64,000 nt of DNA from Karstenula rhodostoma CBS 690.94. Its lineage: Eukaryota; Ascomycota; Dothideomycetes; Pleosporales; Didymosphaeriaceae. The notes below the pieces were generated by a model that saw only the letters and a program-made list of their open reading frames with translations, did not search any database and had not been told where the DNA came from. Below, piece by piece: positions 10,016-20,747 of the stretch. The stretch lies in NCBI GenBank assembly GCA_010093485.1, contig MU001508.1, forward strand, positions 820,051 through 884,050, written 5' to 3'. A program made the position numbers and the translations under genes. How positions within the stretch are numbered: the first letter of the stretch is position 1; each line of letters begins with the position of its first letter.

Positions 10016-12079
10016 TCAGAACGCCGTCCTACCCGTCTTAACAGCAGTGAGCACCCCATGATCCGCCAACTTCTCAATCATATTGAGCAACACGAAATCA
10101 CACCCCCGCTTCACCACCATATTAATCGTCACAGGCACCATCTCCTCATGGAACGTCACATTGCTGTAATACGGCACCTGACCGATGGGAATCGTGAAGT
10201 CGGCACACCCATACACGGGGCAGATGCTGGCCCCCGTTACCTCCGCCCCCGGCGGCTTGACCGCCAGGAACGACGTGTTGGGGTACCCGTTGAGCGCGAG
10301 TTCGCGGTACGAGGGGAACCCGCCGGTGCCGATGTCGTAGAGGAAGACGTTCTCGGAGCACGACTCGGGCGTCGTGGGTTGGAACGAGGTTTCCCACCAT
10401 TCGACTGCGGCCTTTTTTTCCACCAGCGCGTTTGCGTACGTCGAGGGGTTGTACCGCGTGGTGTTGAAGGATTTCCATCCTGCGCGCCGGGCGGGGTCGA
10501 TGGGGGGGAATCTGCCGTCGAAGAGCGCGGCCCAGGTGGTGGTGAGGACGGAGCCGATGACGTCCCAGGCGGTCCAGGCGTTGATGACGCCGAGGGGGAC
10601 GGTGGTTAGGTAGGTGAGGTTGTTGATGAAGGGTGCGTCGTCGGTTGCGTTGGTGGACTGGACGGTTTCCGTGAAGTTGAGTGTCTTGACCGTCATGTTG
10701 AAGATGGTTGTCAGATTCGTGATGAAATTCTGGAGAATGACTTCGGCGGCAGAGTTGTTCAGAGGTAGATAGTCCGTGGGATAGATGATGGTTTTGGGAA
10801 ACGCGAGCGTATCGGGCACTTGGAGTGGTGAAAGACCTGTAATGTTTGGCGGTTGATGCAAGGCTGGCGCGTACCAGGCTTTCGAGAATGCAATCCATTT
10901 GTATGGGTCCCTCGAAAAGACACCGGCTGTGTCGGTTGCGCCACCTAGAGGAAGCACTCTCTCCAGGCTCATAAGCCCTTGGGAGGGACGTTGGCCAAAG
11001 GTGCCACTCACAGCCGCCGGGCGCCTCATGGAAGAGCCAGTGTCGCTGCCTATGGCAAAGTCCAGCCAGTCATATGCGGCTACACTGCAGCCCCCACCAG
11101 ACGAGGATGCTGAACAAGTAAGCCAGCCATCGCCACGAGGGTTAAACGGATAGTGCTCGTCTTGCCACTCCCAGGGATTGGCACCAGAGGCAAATTGTGC
11201 CAGCTTGTACTTGCCCACCAGTACACCACCAAGATCAAGGATACGTTGGATAGACGGTGCAGTCTCGTTGGCTGTTGGTGTTATGTATGCCCAAGATTGG
11301 CTCCCGCCGGACGTCTGGAGGCCTTTGATGTCAAAGAGATCCTTGATCGCAACGCGCCATCCTGCCATTGGCCTAGGATCGTTCCAGCTGTAGATGCGGG
11401 AAGGGACTGGAACGTACGGGTCCCACATCTTGGGGTGAAAGACCCCCACGGAGCTGTGCGTAGAATTGCCATCGTTCGAATCATATGCTCCAAACAAGAA
11501 ATCTCTGTAGGTATCGGGGTACAGAAGAAAGACCGATGCAAGCGATACTTTTCCGCCATTGATCAGTGCCAAATATGGTCCCGATGGAAGATTCTCGATA
11601 CCCGAACTTGGAACAGCGCTGAAGGATAATGTATGGTATGAAGCCACGGAAATACTGGCATCTACGAAGACGTGTGAAATGTTCAGTGATTGAAGATAGG
11701 AGGTAGCTGATGAATCGAGGGTTGCACCGGGCGCAGAGGACGAAATGTAGATGGTCTCAAGATAGTCCGGAGTAAAGACATCATCTCCATCGACGTAGCT
11801 TTGTACTATCGTAGTCAATACATCCTGGCTGACGGTCGATACATTAGTGTTTATGACTGTTATCGGAATATCCGAACGTGACGAGCCAGCAGGGACCAAA
11901 GACGTGAAGTCGCCGGTAAAGGCTACCTTGGGGTATCTGGCATTGGCGAGGTAGGTGTTGTTTCCAAGCTCGAAGACTGTGTCGCCTTGGGTGTTAGGCT
12001 GCAGGAAGGTGTACGTGTTGCGCTTGACGGGAGCCGCATAGGAGAGAGCGATCAGCAACAAAAATTGAGCACCCAACAT
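10016..12079 (-). CDS. Secreted amidase-signature-family hydrolase
   Basis: A single-exon gene of 687 aa. Amidase-signature enzymes hydrolyse C-N bonds with a Ser-cisSer-Lys triad. The N-terminus [20 protein letters not shown] is a signal peptide followed by a possible Lys-Arg processing site. Residues about 20-220 form an extra N-terminal domain without the catalytic motifs, similar in arrangement to fungal amidases carrying an Arp1-like N-terminal domain. The amidase core starts at [13 protein letters not shown] (Lys about 246). It continues with the SSSGGG block (cis-Ser about 327) and [16 protein letters not shown] (nucleophile Ser about 350). The canonical motif reads G-G-S-S-G-G and G-G-S-I-R, so the core is slightly variant but all triad residues are present. 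Several N-x-T/S sites fit a secreted glycoprotein. The substrate is unknown. The strand-opposed open frames here are shadows. Confidence 0.88.
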   Translation of the reverse strand: MLGAQFLLLIALSYAAPVKRNTYTFLQPNTQGDTVFELGNNTYLANARYPKVAFTGDFTSLVPAGSSRSDIPITVINTNVSTVSQDVLTTIVQSYVDGDDVFTPDYLETIYISSSAPGATLDSSATSYLQSLNISHVFVDASISVASYHTLSFSAVPSSGIENLPSGPYLALINGGKVSLASVFLLYPDTYRDFLFGAYDSNDGNSTHSSVGVFHPKMWDPYVPVPSRIYSWNDPRPMAGWRVAIKDLFDIKGLQTSGGSQSWAYITPTANETAPSIQRILDLGGVLVGKYKLAQFASGANPWEWQDEHYPFNPRGDGWLTCSASSSGGGCSVAAYDWLDFAIGSDTGSSMRRPAAVSGTFGQRPSQGLMSLERVLPLGGATDTAGVFSRDPYKWIAFSKAWYAPALHQPPNITGLSPLQVPDTLAFPKTIIYPTDYLPLNNSAAEVILQNFITNLTTIFNMTVKTLNFTETVQSTNATDDAPFINNLTYLTTVPLGVINAWTAWDVIGSVLTTTWAALFDGRFPPIDPARRAGWKSFNTTRYNPSTYANALVEKKAAVEWWETSFQPTTPESCSENVFLYDIGTGGFPSYRELALNGYPNTSFLAVKPPGAEVTGASICPVYGCADFTIPIGQVPYYSNVTFHEEMVPVTINMVVKRGCDFVLLNMIEKLADHGVLTAVKTGRTAF

Positions 12080-12878
12080 GATCGGCAGTAACAGACGAGA
12101 ACTTGTAGACTCTAATGCCTGGAAGTAACAAAAGGCCGCTCATCATGCAGTTCGTGCTACCTGAGGTACATATACATCCCGCCGTGTCCACATTAGCTTA
12201 GCTCGTGGGACGCCATGTGGTGGTTTGCTTGGAAACAGGAGTTTAGCCTCCGAGGAACGGACGGTAGGGGGATTTGTGTCCTGCCTATTGCGGCCTCGAG
12301 CGTGCATTGCGTTGATCTCCTATCTAATAGCAAAAGGAATTGGTACGATGCCTTGGTCATTGAAGCGGTGACTTGTTGGCGAAGAGAAGTTCGTGCTTAT
12401 CTCCGTTTACAGATAACGCTTTGCGGGGTCAACAATGGCACTTGGCCACGACGAGTCGCCTTGGCACTGCAGCTGAGCAATAGACTCTGGCGGCCTTGTA
12501 TTGTCAACTAGGTTGTGCATCTGGGCCAGAAGCTGGATACGTAGCCGAGCACTGCCTAACCAGACAGGGAGGAAGTTCTGGAGAACAGGCAATCATCCTA
12601 TGCGCGCCGTTTCTCGTGACTAATGGCCGTGCGATTGAGGGTTTGTAAATCGCATCTGAAGATTATGTTCGAAGCATCCTATTTCGTACTCATGCTACGA
12701 TAAAGGGCATGTTCAACTATTCAGTCTCAGTACCGGGTGGACCATGGGTGGTAGCATGCAGTACTAAGACAGAAGTCTACGGTAAGTACACTCGACATAT
12801 GTAATGTCTACCCTGGAACAAGACACCATACCCGGACTTTTGGCTTGGCACAGTACAAAGCTGCGCTGGAGTTCCCAT
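12080..12878. other. Intergenic region, about 800 bp
   Basis: This contains the amidase promoter on its left and the 3' flank of the alcohol-dehydrogenase-like gene on its right. No further gene, RNA or repeat is supported. Confidence 0.5.
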
Positions 12879-14008
12879 TTATACCTCATGCGACGAATCT
12901 TCATCAATTTTGTTGACCACCACCTTCTGAGCACTTACTCCCGCCTTCTGCTTGTCCAAGCCGAGCTGCACTGATCGCAGTCCGTTGCCAACGATCAAGG
13001 GATCAGGCTTTGGGATCAATGCTCCTCGCGCCAGTGCATGTGGCAGATATTCACGCCAGATAGTCGGTCCGATATGGTTACCGTCCTTGAAAATGGAAGA
13101 GGCAGATATTGCTTTGACTCGCACACTGCTCGGGATGCCATCGTCTGGCACGCCACGAACAGTAACAACGATAGCTTTGCCCTTGCTGCGATCTGCAATC
13201 CGAGCACAAGTTTGCACGGCGCCGCCTGCTCCTACCGCATGGTAGACTCCAGCAAGGGTTTTGCGTCCCAGCGCATCAACGATCTGGTCTTCAACATCGG
13301 CATCGTGATAATTGAATACCTTGCTCGCACCGAGCTTTTTTACGTAGTCGAAATTCGAGCCGCTGGCAGTGGTAAAAACCTCAGCACCAGATGCTACGGC
13401 CAATTGAATAGCGCAGGAACCGACGCTGGAGCTGCCGCCCCAGATCAGGAGAGTACGATTAAGCCCTTCCCGCGATCCTCCGATACTCGGAAGAGGTAAG
13501 GCAAGGTAATCCTTCTGGTAAAGTCCAGCTGCTGCTGTTGATATGCCTAGTGGGAGGACGACGCCTTTCTCAAGCGCGATATCGTGAGGAAGCTCTGCGA
13601 CCGCATCTTGTGAGACAACAACGTATTTTTGGAACGCCCCGCGGGACGAATCGTTGGACGAAAGGCTTCCAGCATGCCTGATACACCACAGTCAGCGTGA
13701 TGAACTGTCTTCGCCGTCTTCAAAGTTGCTCACGCGATAACTCGCCGCCCTGCTCTCAATGTCCGTACGCCTTCACCAACCTCTGCAACTGTGCCAGCAA
13801 TGTCTAATCCAAATATCGTAGGGTACGTTGCCTTGGATACATCTTGATCCTGCATGATCCAATCGATGGGATTCACTGCGACGCTGTGGATTTTGACCGT
13901 CACGAAACCCGGTGGTGGTGATGTGTACGGTGCGCTGGAAACCACCAATGGCCTTGATTTGGGGTTGAGCGCCCATGCAGCTGCATTGTGAGGGGCAATG
14001 TACTCCAT
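12879..14008 (-). CDS. Medium-chain dehydrogenase/reductase (alcohol dehydrogenase/enoyl reductase type)
   Basis: Two exons, 14008-13734 and 13677-12879 (56-bp intron, GTGAGC donor), encode 357 aa, the normal family length. The N-terminal GroES-like fold shows VKIHSVAVNPIDWIMQDQ and FGLDIAGTVAEVG. The Rossmann domain carries LIWGGSSSVGSCAIQLA in place of the usual GxGxxG, then SASNF-like and LGASKVFNYHDADV motifs. The zinc ligands of classical alcohol dehydrogenases are absent, which fits the zinc-independent quinone/enoyl reductase branch that uses NADPH. The start chosen is the ATG at 14008 (aaaATGg), giving MEYIAPHNAAAWALN. An in-frame ATG at 14107 would add 33 residues without family similarity. 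The physiological substrate is unknown. Confidence 0.88.
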
Positions 14009-14401
14009 TTTGCCCGTGTTTAGATCCTCGATGACGCCGACAAGGAACCCTGGGAAGTTGCAAAGGTCGAGGCTCGTGGCTTCACTCGCAGTAACGACTC
14101 TCCGCACAACTCAGATCGGGTGAAGAATGGATGTGAGACACAGAATCCAATGGGACTGGAAGCTGCATCGGTTGTGATGATCGAGATTCGAGCTGGCAAG
14201 TAGTATCACTCAAGACGGAGAGCCGGGGCGGTCCGCGCACGTGCTTTAGCGCTAACCATACTGCCGAAAAAAACCCGCTAAGCGAATCGCGAAAATCAAG
14301 CGCACACGCCGAACGAGCACATGCAGCCTTCGACTCGACAATTCGACAACGACACCCGACCACCTCGCCCTTCCCTCCAACACACATCGCCAACTATCAC
14401 A
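14009..14401. promoter_or_regulatory. Bidirectional promoter, reductase / RPS19
   Basis: A 393-bp head-to-head interval between the reductase start (14008, minus) and the RPS19 start (14402, plus). C/T-rich stretches and CACAATG lie just before RPS19, as is common for fungal ribosomal protein genes. No specific operator could be assigned. Confidence 0.5.
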
Positions 14402-15096
14402 ATGGGTGGAGTCTCAGTCAAGGACGTCGACGCGCAGAAGTTCATCAGCGCCTATGCTGCGTTTTTGAAGCGCCAGGGAAAGCTCCCCATGTACGTTTGC
14501 CCTGTGGTCTTATCCTGTGTCTTGAGTGTCGCATGCTGACTTTCTCGCAGTCCAGGTTCGTTCCAACCCACCGGGTGAAGGAAAAGCCTGAATCCCGTAA
14601 CTGGGGGATCATTCGCTAACGCCAAGGTCTACAGGCTGGGTCGACACAGTTAAGACTGGACGTACGTATCTAACCTCTCGAGCGCAAGGTGCACGTTTAA
14701 CATGGATTAGACTCCAAGGAGCTCCCTCCCCAGGACATCGACTGGTACTACGTTCGCGCTGCTGCCGTCGCCCGCCATGTCTACATGCGCAAGACCGTCG
14801 GTGTTGGCCGCTTGAGGAAGCTCCACGGGTATGCTGGCAACCCTGTAAATTCGCGGGCAACTGGATGTTGACAACAGTGTAGTTCCACCAAGAACCGTGG
14901 CTCGCGCCCCTCCCACCACGTTGACGCCTCCGGCTCCGTCGACCGCAAGGTCTTCCAGTCCCTCGAGAAGATCGGTGTCCTTGAGCAGGACGAGGACAAG
15001 GGTGGACGCCGCATCACCCAGGCCGGCCAGCGTGATTTGGACCGTATCGCCCAGACCACCCTCGAGGCCGAGGAGGAGGATGAGGACGACGAGTAG
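14402..15096 (+). CDS. RPS19: 40S ribosomal protein S19 (eS19)
   Basis: eS19 is a small-subunit protein needed for 18S rRNA maturation. Five exons give 150 aa: 14402-14490, 14551-14555, 14635-14661, 14711-14828 and 14883-15096. The protein begins [20 protein letters not shown] and contains the family signature [27 protein letters not shown] and the [14 protein letters not shown] tail, ending in an acidic DEDDE. Exon 2 is only 5 nt (TCCAG). It is required to rebuild [13 protein letters not shown] in frame, and both flanking introns have normal AG acceptors and a good branch site (CGCTAAC near 14612). The lengths sum to 151 codons exactly. Confidence 0.96.
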
Positions 15097-15421
15097 GTGC
15101 TTGCATAACGGACGGCTAGACAACTAAGGAGCGCCGCGCCGACAGCAGATGCTGCGCGCGGGCGTGGCTCATCTACGGGTTACGGCTTACGGCGTTCATG
15201 AAATGCGCTAGGCTTGGGAGCCTCGGGCGTCGAAAAATGAAAGTGGGCTTTGCCTAATGCATTATCAATGATACCAACTCTTAGATTCTTTTGTGAAGAT
15301 CACCTTGCGTTCTACATCCACTGAATCACTTTCTACAGACCAAACAGCCCTTCTCACAAACCCCAACTCCGACATCAACCATGGCACAAACGTATAACAG
15401 CTTGTTTTATGGCCACAGGTC
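15097..15421. other. Convergent 3' intergenic region RPS19 / dehydratase
   Basis: About 325 bp holding the two 3' flanks. I see nothing else in it. Confidence 0.5.
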
Positions 15422-17573
15422 CTAAAATAGATCAGTCATCGCCCCCGTGCTCGCATCACCCACCAGCCTCGCATACTTCGCGAGCACGCCTCTCGTCACC
15501 GCCGCATGCGGCTTTTTCCACTCCTTCAGCCTTCTCTGGATCTCCTCATCCGACACGTCCATATCGATCCGGTTCTTCTCCGCGTCGATCGTAATCACAT
15601 CCCCATTCCTAACCACCGCCACCGGCCCACCCACTGCAGCCTCAGGACATATATGCCCAACGATGAAGCCGTGCGACGCACCCGAGTAACGCCCATCCGT
15701 AATCAGCGCGATATTCGTCAACCCCGCGCCCATGATCGCAGCGCTCGCTTTGAGCTGCTCTGGCATCCCCGGTCCACCCTTTGGCCCCTCGTAGCGCACA
15801 ACCACCACGACGTTTTCACCCCGGGGTATCGTCCCCGTGTTCATCGCGGCATCAAGCTCATGCTCTTTATCAAAAACCAGCGCCTTGCCCTTGAACAGCA
15901 GCCCTTCTTTTCCAGTTATCTTCGCCACCGCACCCAGGGGCGCGAGATTGCCCCTCAGAATCTCAATGTGTCCGGTTTTCTTGATGGGGTTGTTCAGCGG
16001 CCGGATGATGACTTGGTCCTGGGGAAGCGAGGGGTACGGCTCGATGTTCTCCTTCAACGTCTTGCCCGTTACCGTGGGGATATCGCCGTTAAGCAGGCCA
16101 GCCGCGACCATCAATTTCATCACCGCAGGCATACCACCGATATCGAAGAGATCGGCGGCAAAGTACTTCCCCGACGGTGCGAGGTCCGCTAGGAACGGAA
16201 TCTTATCTGACACGCGCTGGAAGTCGTCCAGCGTGAGCGGCACGCCCGCTGTGCCGGCCATGGCGAGCAGATGCAGGACGGCGTTCGTGGAGCCGCCGAG
16301 CGCCATCATCATCACGAGGGCGTTCTCGAACGACGCCTTGGTCAGCAGCTTGCGCGGCGTAATGTCCTGTTCCATACAGATGCGGATTGCGGCAGCGGCT
16401 TTGGCGCATTCGCGCATCTTGGCGGGGCTTTCGGCGGGGGTGGTGGACGAGTTCGGGAGGGAGAGGCCCATTGCTGTGACGCTTGTTAGCTTTGCCATGC
16501 CACTTCTACTTCTCGATGTAAAACTGCCATACGTACCCTCAATGCTCGTACTCATGGTATTCGCCGTGTACATTCCTCCGCAAGCACCCGCACCCGGACA
16601 CGCATTCTGCTCTATATCCTCCATGATCTCGTCCGGCGTATATTTCCCCTCCTCGGCACTCTTCAGCGTCTTGTACACGTACGCGCCAAATTTCTCATAC
16701 GCCGTGCTGATATTGATGGGCTTTTTCAACGTCTCCGAGTAGCCGGGCTTGATACTGCCACCATAGATCATGAGAGAAGGTCGGTTGTGCCGCGCAAAAG
16801 CCATGATGACGCCGGGCATGTTCTTATCACACCCAGGGATGGCGATGCATGCATCGTGGTGTTGGGCGCAGGTCACGGTTTCGATGCTGTCGGCTATGAT
16901 TTCGCGGGTTTGCAGGGAGAAGCGCATACCTTTGGTGGAGATCTTAGTCGGGCTGTTTGTAAGGCAGGTGAAGTAACATACCCTCTCCTCCCATCGTGAT
17001 CCCATCCGACACTCCGACCGTGTTGTACTGCCATGCGAGCATATCATCCTGCAAGCAGTTCTTCTTGACCTCTTTGCCCAAATCCAGCACTGTATGGGTT
17101 CATCGTTAGTACTCAATTCCCACCCTCATTTGTGCTGCGGTATGCTCTTTTCTTGAATACGCAAAAACGATCAAATGTACAACCCCAATTAGGAAACTTA
17201 CAATGCATGCTGCACGTCCGTTAATTTACGTACGACGTCGGCACGTGGGCGACTTACTTGCAGGGATTGCCTTCCCACCAGACGCTTGCGATGCCGACGT
17301 GGGGTTGCGTCTTCATCGCTTCTTTGTTCGGGACACCAGCTGCGTACAACATGGCCTTTTCGCCCATGTCACATCAGCTTTTGCTCCTAGAGTCATAGAT
17401 ACGAGTGAGTTGTTTACCTGCGCTCCTGGAAAGTCATGGCCATTTGTGAGCGTAGACGACCACCGGTTCAGGACGGGCTTTCCATCTCGCTGCGTGCCTG
17501 CGGGTTGGTGTTTGAAGTTGAGGAAACGGGGCTCCTCTGGCTGGTTTTCTTGTTCTGCGTTGCGCGGATCCAT
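15422..17573 (-). CDS. ILV3: Dihydroxy-acid dehydratase (ILV3 family)
   Basis: This enzyme converts dihydroxy-acids to 2-keto acids in valine, leucine and isoleucine synthesis, using an Fe-S cluster and Mg. Six exons (17573-17418, 17355-17258, 17209-17202, 17089-16982, 16929-16537, 16473-15422) total 605 codons, 604 aa, a normal length. The cluster cysteines lie in WEGNPCNMH, AIPGCDKNMPG and GAGACGGMYTANTM. The C-terminal half carries ALGGSTNAVLHLLAMA and GRYSGASHGFIVGHICPEA. Exon 3 is an 8-nt microexon (CATGCATT) that rebuilds CNMHLLDLG directly after the first cluster Cys. The last intron (63 nt) has no stop and could be mistaken for coding. The predicted N-terminus (MDPRNAEQENQPEEP) is not a typical mitochondrial presequence. 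An upstream in-frame ATG at 17645 would add 24 hydrophobic residues. It may therefore be a non-mitochondrial paralogue. Confidence 0.93.
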
Positions 17574-18360
17574 GGTGTTTCTGAGAAGATAGAACGAAAC
17601 TGGATGTACGATCCAAGAGAATATAATGGCGCCAAAGCCGTACACGTCAGTACCGGAGATAACTCAGACGCGTGTAATTGCTACCAGAGCGTCCAATGAG
17701 CTGGCGTAGTACTCTTCAGTGCAGTACGCGTGCTGTACGTGTCACGCAGATAAGTGAGCAATACGAGACCGTGGGGGCACCGATCTCCTTCTAAAAGGCT
17801 TCTTTGACGACCTCGGAGGTGCCATCGAGCTACCGCAGGGTAACCCACTAGCTGATAACGCGCAGCCAATACAACACGATACATTTTGTACCTTCTAGAC
17901 CGGAGTAAGCAATTGGCGCAGTGGAGCAGGTGCGCATAGTACGAATTTTTGGCGTGCGATGACGCCGACGGCGAGAATACCGGCAGCTAAGCGAGACGCC
18001 AGCGGTGTGGGTCCTGAACGTGGTGGTTGGTGTACGAGCATTCCAAGAGCTTCGAGATGAAAGTCGGCTATGGGCTTGGGGGCAGAACATTAGGAATGGG
18101 GTTGGCGAGTGACATGGAGGGCATCGTACATCACTATAACTAGCTCAATTATACTCACAAGTTGCGCCCTGTTACGCTGGGCCAATACGTTCAAGGTCAC
18201 ACAAGAAAACACAGATTACGAAAAATATTGGAAAGAAAACCCTTTTAAGTATAAAGGATATGTGGTGTTCTATCAAAATCAGAACACAGTAACTGCAGGT
18301 CAATACCGAAACCCTCCAACACCAACATTCATTTTAGATATCATCAGTCCCACCCAGCAT
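17574..18360. other. Intergenic region upstream of the dehydratase gene
   Basis: This holds the dehydratase promoter. An A-rich patch lies near 18190-18300. Short open frames on both strands show no domain. Nothing further is supported. Confidence 0.45.
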
Positions 18361-19080
18361 TCACCAATCATCCTCCTCGCTGTGCTGACGGAAGACCTCG
18401 AGGTCGCCCGCGCAAAGGTCCCACCGCCTGTAGCACCGCTCCAAGCCCCACACTCCCTTGTCCGAGTTCTCGAGTTGGGCTACCTGGAATGGCACAGGGC
18501 TGTCCCTACAGAAGCAGTAGATGGTTACTTCTTCCCTGGTACCACCGATCAGATAGGTGTACGCCATGTGCTTCTGGGAGTGAAATTAGTATGGGAGCGG
18601 GATGTTGGGGGCGTTGGCCTGGGATGCGCCAGTGGGTTTATCAAGGTGGGAAGAGGTGCTCTCAGTGGCACTGACCTCGGGAGTAGTTGTTCGGACCACG
18701 CTCGTGGCCAAGGTAGTCGAAACACTGGTAGATACATACGAGGTCGTAGGTGGGGACAGAGCCGAAGAAGTGTGAATGAGACCATCGTAATCGTGCCAGT
18801 TGATCCAGTCGAAGCAACTCGTGTCGGGGGTCTTGCCAGCCTTCTTTGGCTCCTTGATGCACTTCTTCCACTGGGCATCGGTGATGTATTAGTAAGTCTC
18901 GTTCATCGGGTTCCATCCGAGGTAGGCCATGTGCCTACTAGGTAGAAAGCCAGTTTACTATATTGATTTGGATACATTGAGGATACCACACCGCTTTGGA
19001 GAGCCTGAGATAGCGTTGTAGATAGCAGTGTGCTGGCGAGAGGATCTCCTGGTGGGGTTATCCCAGAGTATTGAGACTTG
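18361..19080 (-). pseudogene. Unrecognised gene, decayed or with several introns
   Basis: On the minus strand, the frame from an ATG at 18930 to TGA at 18361 shows coding-like codon choice in blocks: a Lys/Cys-rich stretch (WKKCIKEPKKAGKTPDTSCF, then DWINWHDYDGL), a Ser/Thr-rich stretch typical of secreted fungal proteins, and a C-terminal block (YTYLIGGTREEVTIYCFCRD). Two in-frame TAA codons interrupt it. Both sit inside TACTAAT sequences followed closely by CCCAG, which are exactly branch-site and acceptor signals. They may thus mark introns rather than mutations, but I could not place convincing donors. An upstream minus-strand block near 19000-19075 (LWDNPTRRSSRQHTAIYNAI) may be another exon. 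The family is not recognised. The call is equally compatible with a RIP-damaged gene. Confidence 0.35.
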
Positions 19081-19929
19081 GTACCACAACCACAATCACA
19101 ACCACAACCGAATTCAGTCTGGCACAGCTTTGGCTTTCTTGAAGTTTTTCTCCATGACTCCGCTTATCTGGCTTGGATCCTCGCCATGCATACGCGTTCC
19201 AAACTACTGCTGTCCTGGTGCAGGTTGATGATTTGCACCCAAGAAAGGATCCCATACCTGTGGTATGTCTCGGCTTCCTAGTAAAATTTTCAAATCGATA
19301 CATGAGGTCTTTAGAAAATTATGCCCTTCTCTAAAAGTAGTTCTATAGTGTTGTGGGTAGGCCGAGGAGATATCCATACAACGTTATGGTACCATCCATG
19401 AGTTACTCTAGGGTGGGCAATACAACCCGTAGAATGATCGCCCTCATGTCTTAACGTTAGCTCAACCGAATCACGCTTTCTAACCTTGAACGCAACTTGT
19501 TTTATGGAGTACATGGCGGATGGCTTGGCTTCAACATGGCACGTCCAGCCTTCTTCATAGACATCATGTACCACCCCAGTGCCTTCTAACGTTGAAAGCT
19601 CGAACGCAACCCTTATTCATTGCTATCTTCGCGACTGGCTCCAGGAAATCAATGAAAACGACCTCGCTGTGGTAGTGCACGATGCACGCTGTAGATGTTC
19701 ACGAGGTGTTGGTGTAAACAGCCCCACCCCAGCGGCCACGCTAACCCTCTCCTATCCTAGTCTCCCCCGCGGAAATCGGATCGCGAACTTTTTGGCGCAG
19801 CGAAACCCACCCGTTAGAACACCGCGCAAACCACCTCTCCGCTCTACGACCCTCGCACATCCTCACGCCCACACGCATATCAGCGCCCTATACTCCTTGC
19901 CACCACATCTCTCACCAACCAAAACAACA
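19081..19929. other. Intergenic region
   Basis: This contains a short hexamer-like repeat (ACCACA)n at about 19083-19110. Near 19710-19925 is the C-rich leader and promoter of the DUF2462 gene. No other feature is supported. Confidence 0.45.
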
Positions 19930-20256
19930 ATGGCCCAAGGCGCCGTCAAACCCCGCAAATCCACCGCACCCAAGAAGTACATTTCCCTCCTCCCTCCCTC
20001 CTACCCGCTTCTCACATACTAACTTCACGCCCGCAGACCCACAGGCCCCCAGCGCGGCAACCGCGTCATCAAGCCGAAAAAAGCCTCCCTCGCATCCCAG
20101 CAGAAAATCAAGCACAAAGCGAGCAGCCAGCTGACGGGCAAGACGGAGAAGCTACTCGCGGAGAAGGCGGGGCACTTGGAGTTGTTGAAGGGCGGGAAGA
20201 AGGAAGGAAGAATTGGTGGGACTAAGGTCAACAAGGAGGGGGCGAAGAAGGTTTGA
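19930..20256 (+). CDS. DUF2462 / UPF0390 small basic protein
   Basis: Exons 19930-19976 and 20037-20256 (60-bp intron, TACTAAC branch site near 20018) encode 88 aa. The sequence starts MAQGAVKPRKSTAPKKPTGP, continues with RGNRVIKPKKASLASQQK and ends with AEKAGHLELLKGGKK and a Lys-rich tail. This pattern matches the DUF2462 family (LYDIG10/UPF0390), small highly basic proteins conserved in fungi and animals and probably nucleolar. The exact function is not established. Exon lengths sum to 89 codons with the stop, and the conserved KAGHLELLKGGK block supports the frame strongly. Confidence 0.88.
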
Positions 20257-20747
20257 GGGGGAGGAGGAATGCACATGAATGGAGTTTGAGCTGAATCATA
20301 GTCTGTGAAGAAGGATGAGCGACGTCCGATGCGGAGGGGAAACGTGGAAGAGCGCGCGGATCGGGGAGTAGAAAGCGAGGACAAGGCATGTGGTGGGAGG
20401 CCGCAAAGGAAACCCTAGAGCCTGCGAGACCCTGCGCGGTTTGAAGCTTGCAATTTCGACGCCACGGCCATGTTGTGAAGTATTGGGCCAAAAGTTTGAG
20501 TTCTGCATTGCTCCTCGTGGCGTAACACGATGCAGTTAGACGTTTGTGTGGGTACTGTAGTATGGGGGCGCCCGATTCGCGCGGAGGACATGGAATGGAT
20601 GGAACGACAGTGGGATGACCAGCGTATGCCGGTAGAGATTGCATTGCCTGAATCGCTACAGATCGTCATGAAAAACGCCAATCCAATCGCAATAGATCCA
20701 AAACGCCCAGAGAGGTATTGCTAATGAAGGACCGAGCCGAATGCTTC
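20257..20747. other. Convergent 3' intergenic region
   Basis: About 490 bp between the DUF2462 gene and the MTC1 gene, which converge here. I see nothing in it beyond 3' flanks. Confidence 0.5.

Noticed and set aside
10146..10898. 250-codon Arg/His-rich frame within the amidase gene, same strand
   Set aside because: It is another frame of the amidase, which carries the complete catalytic motifs.
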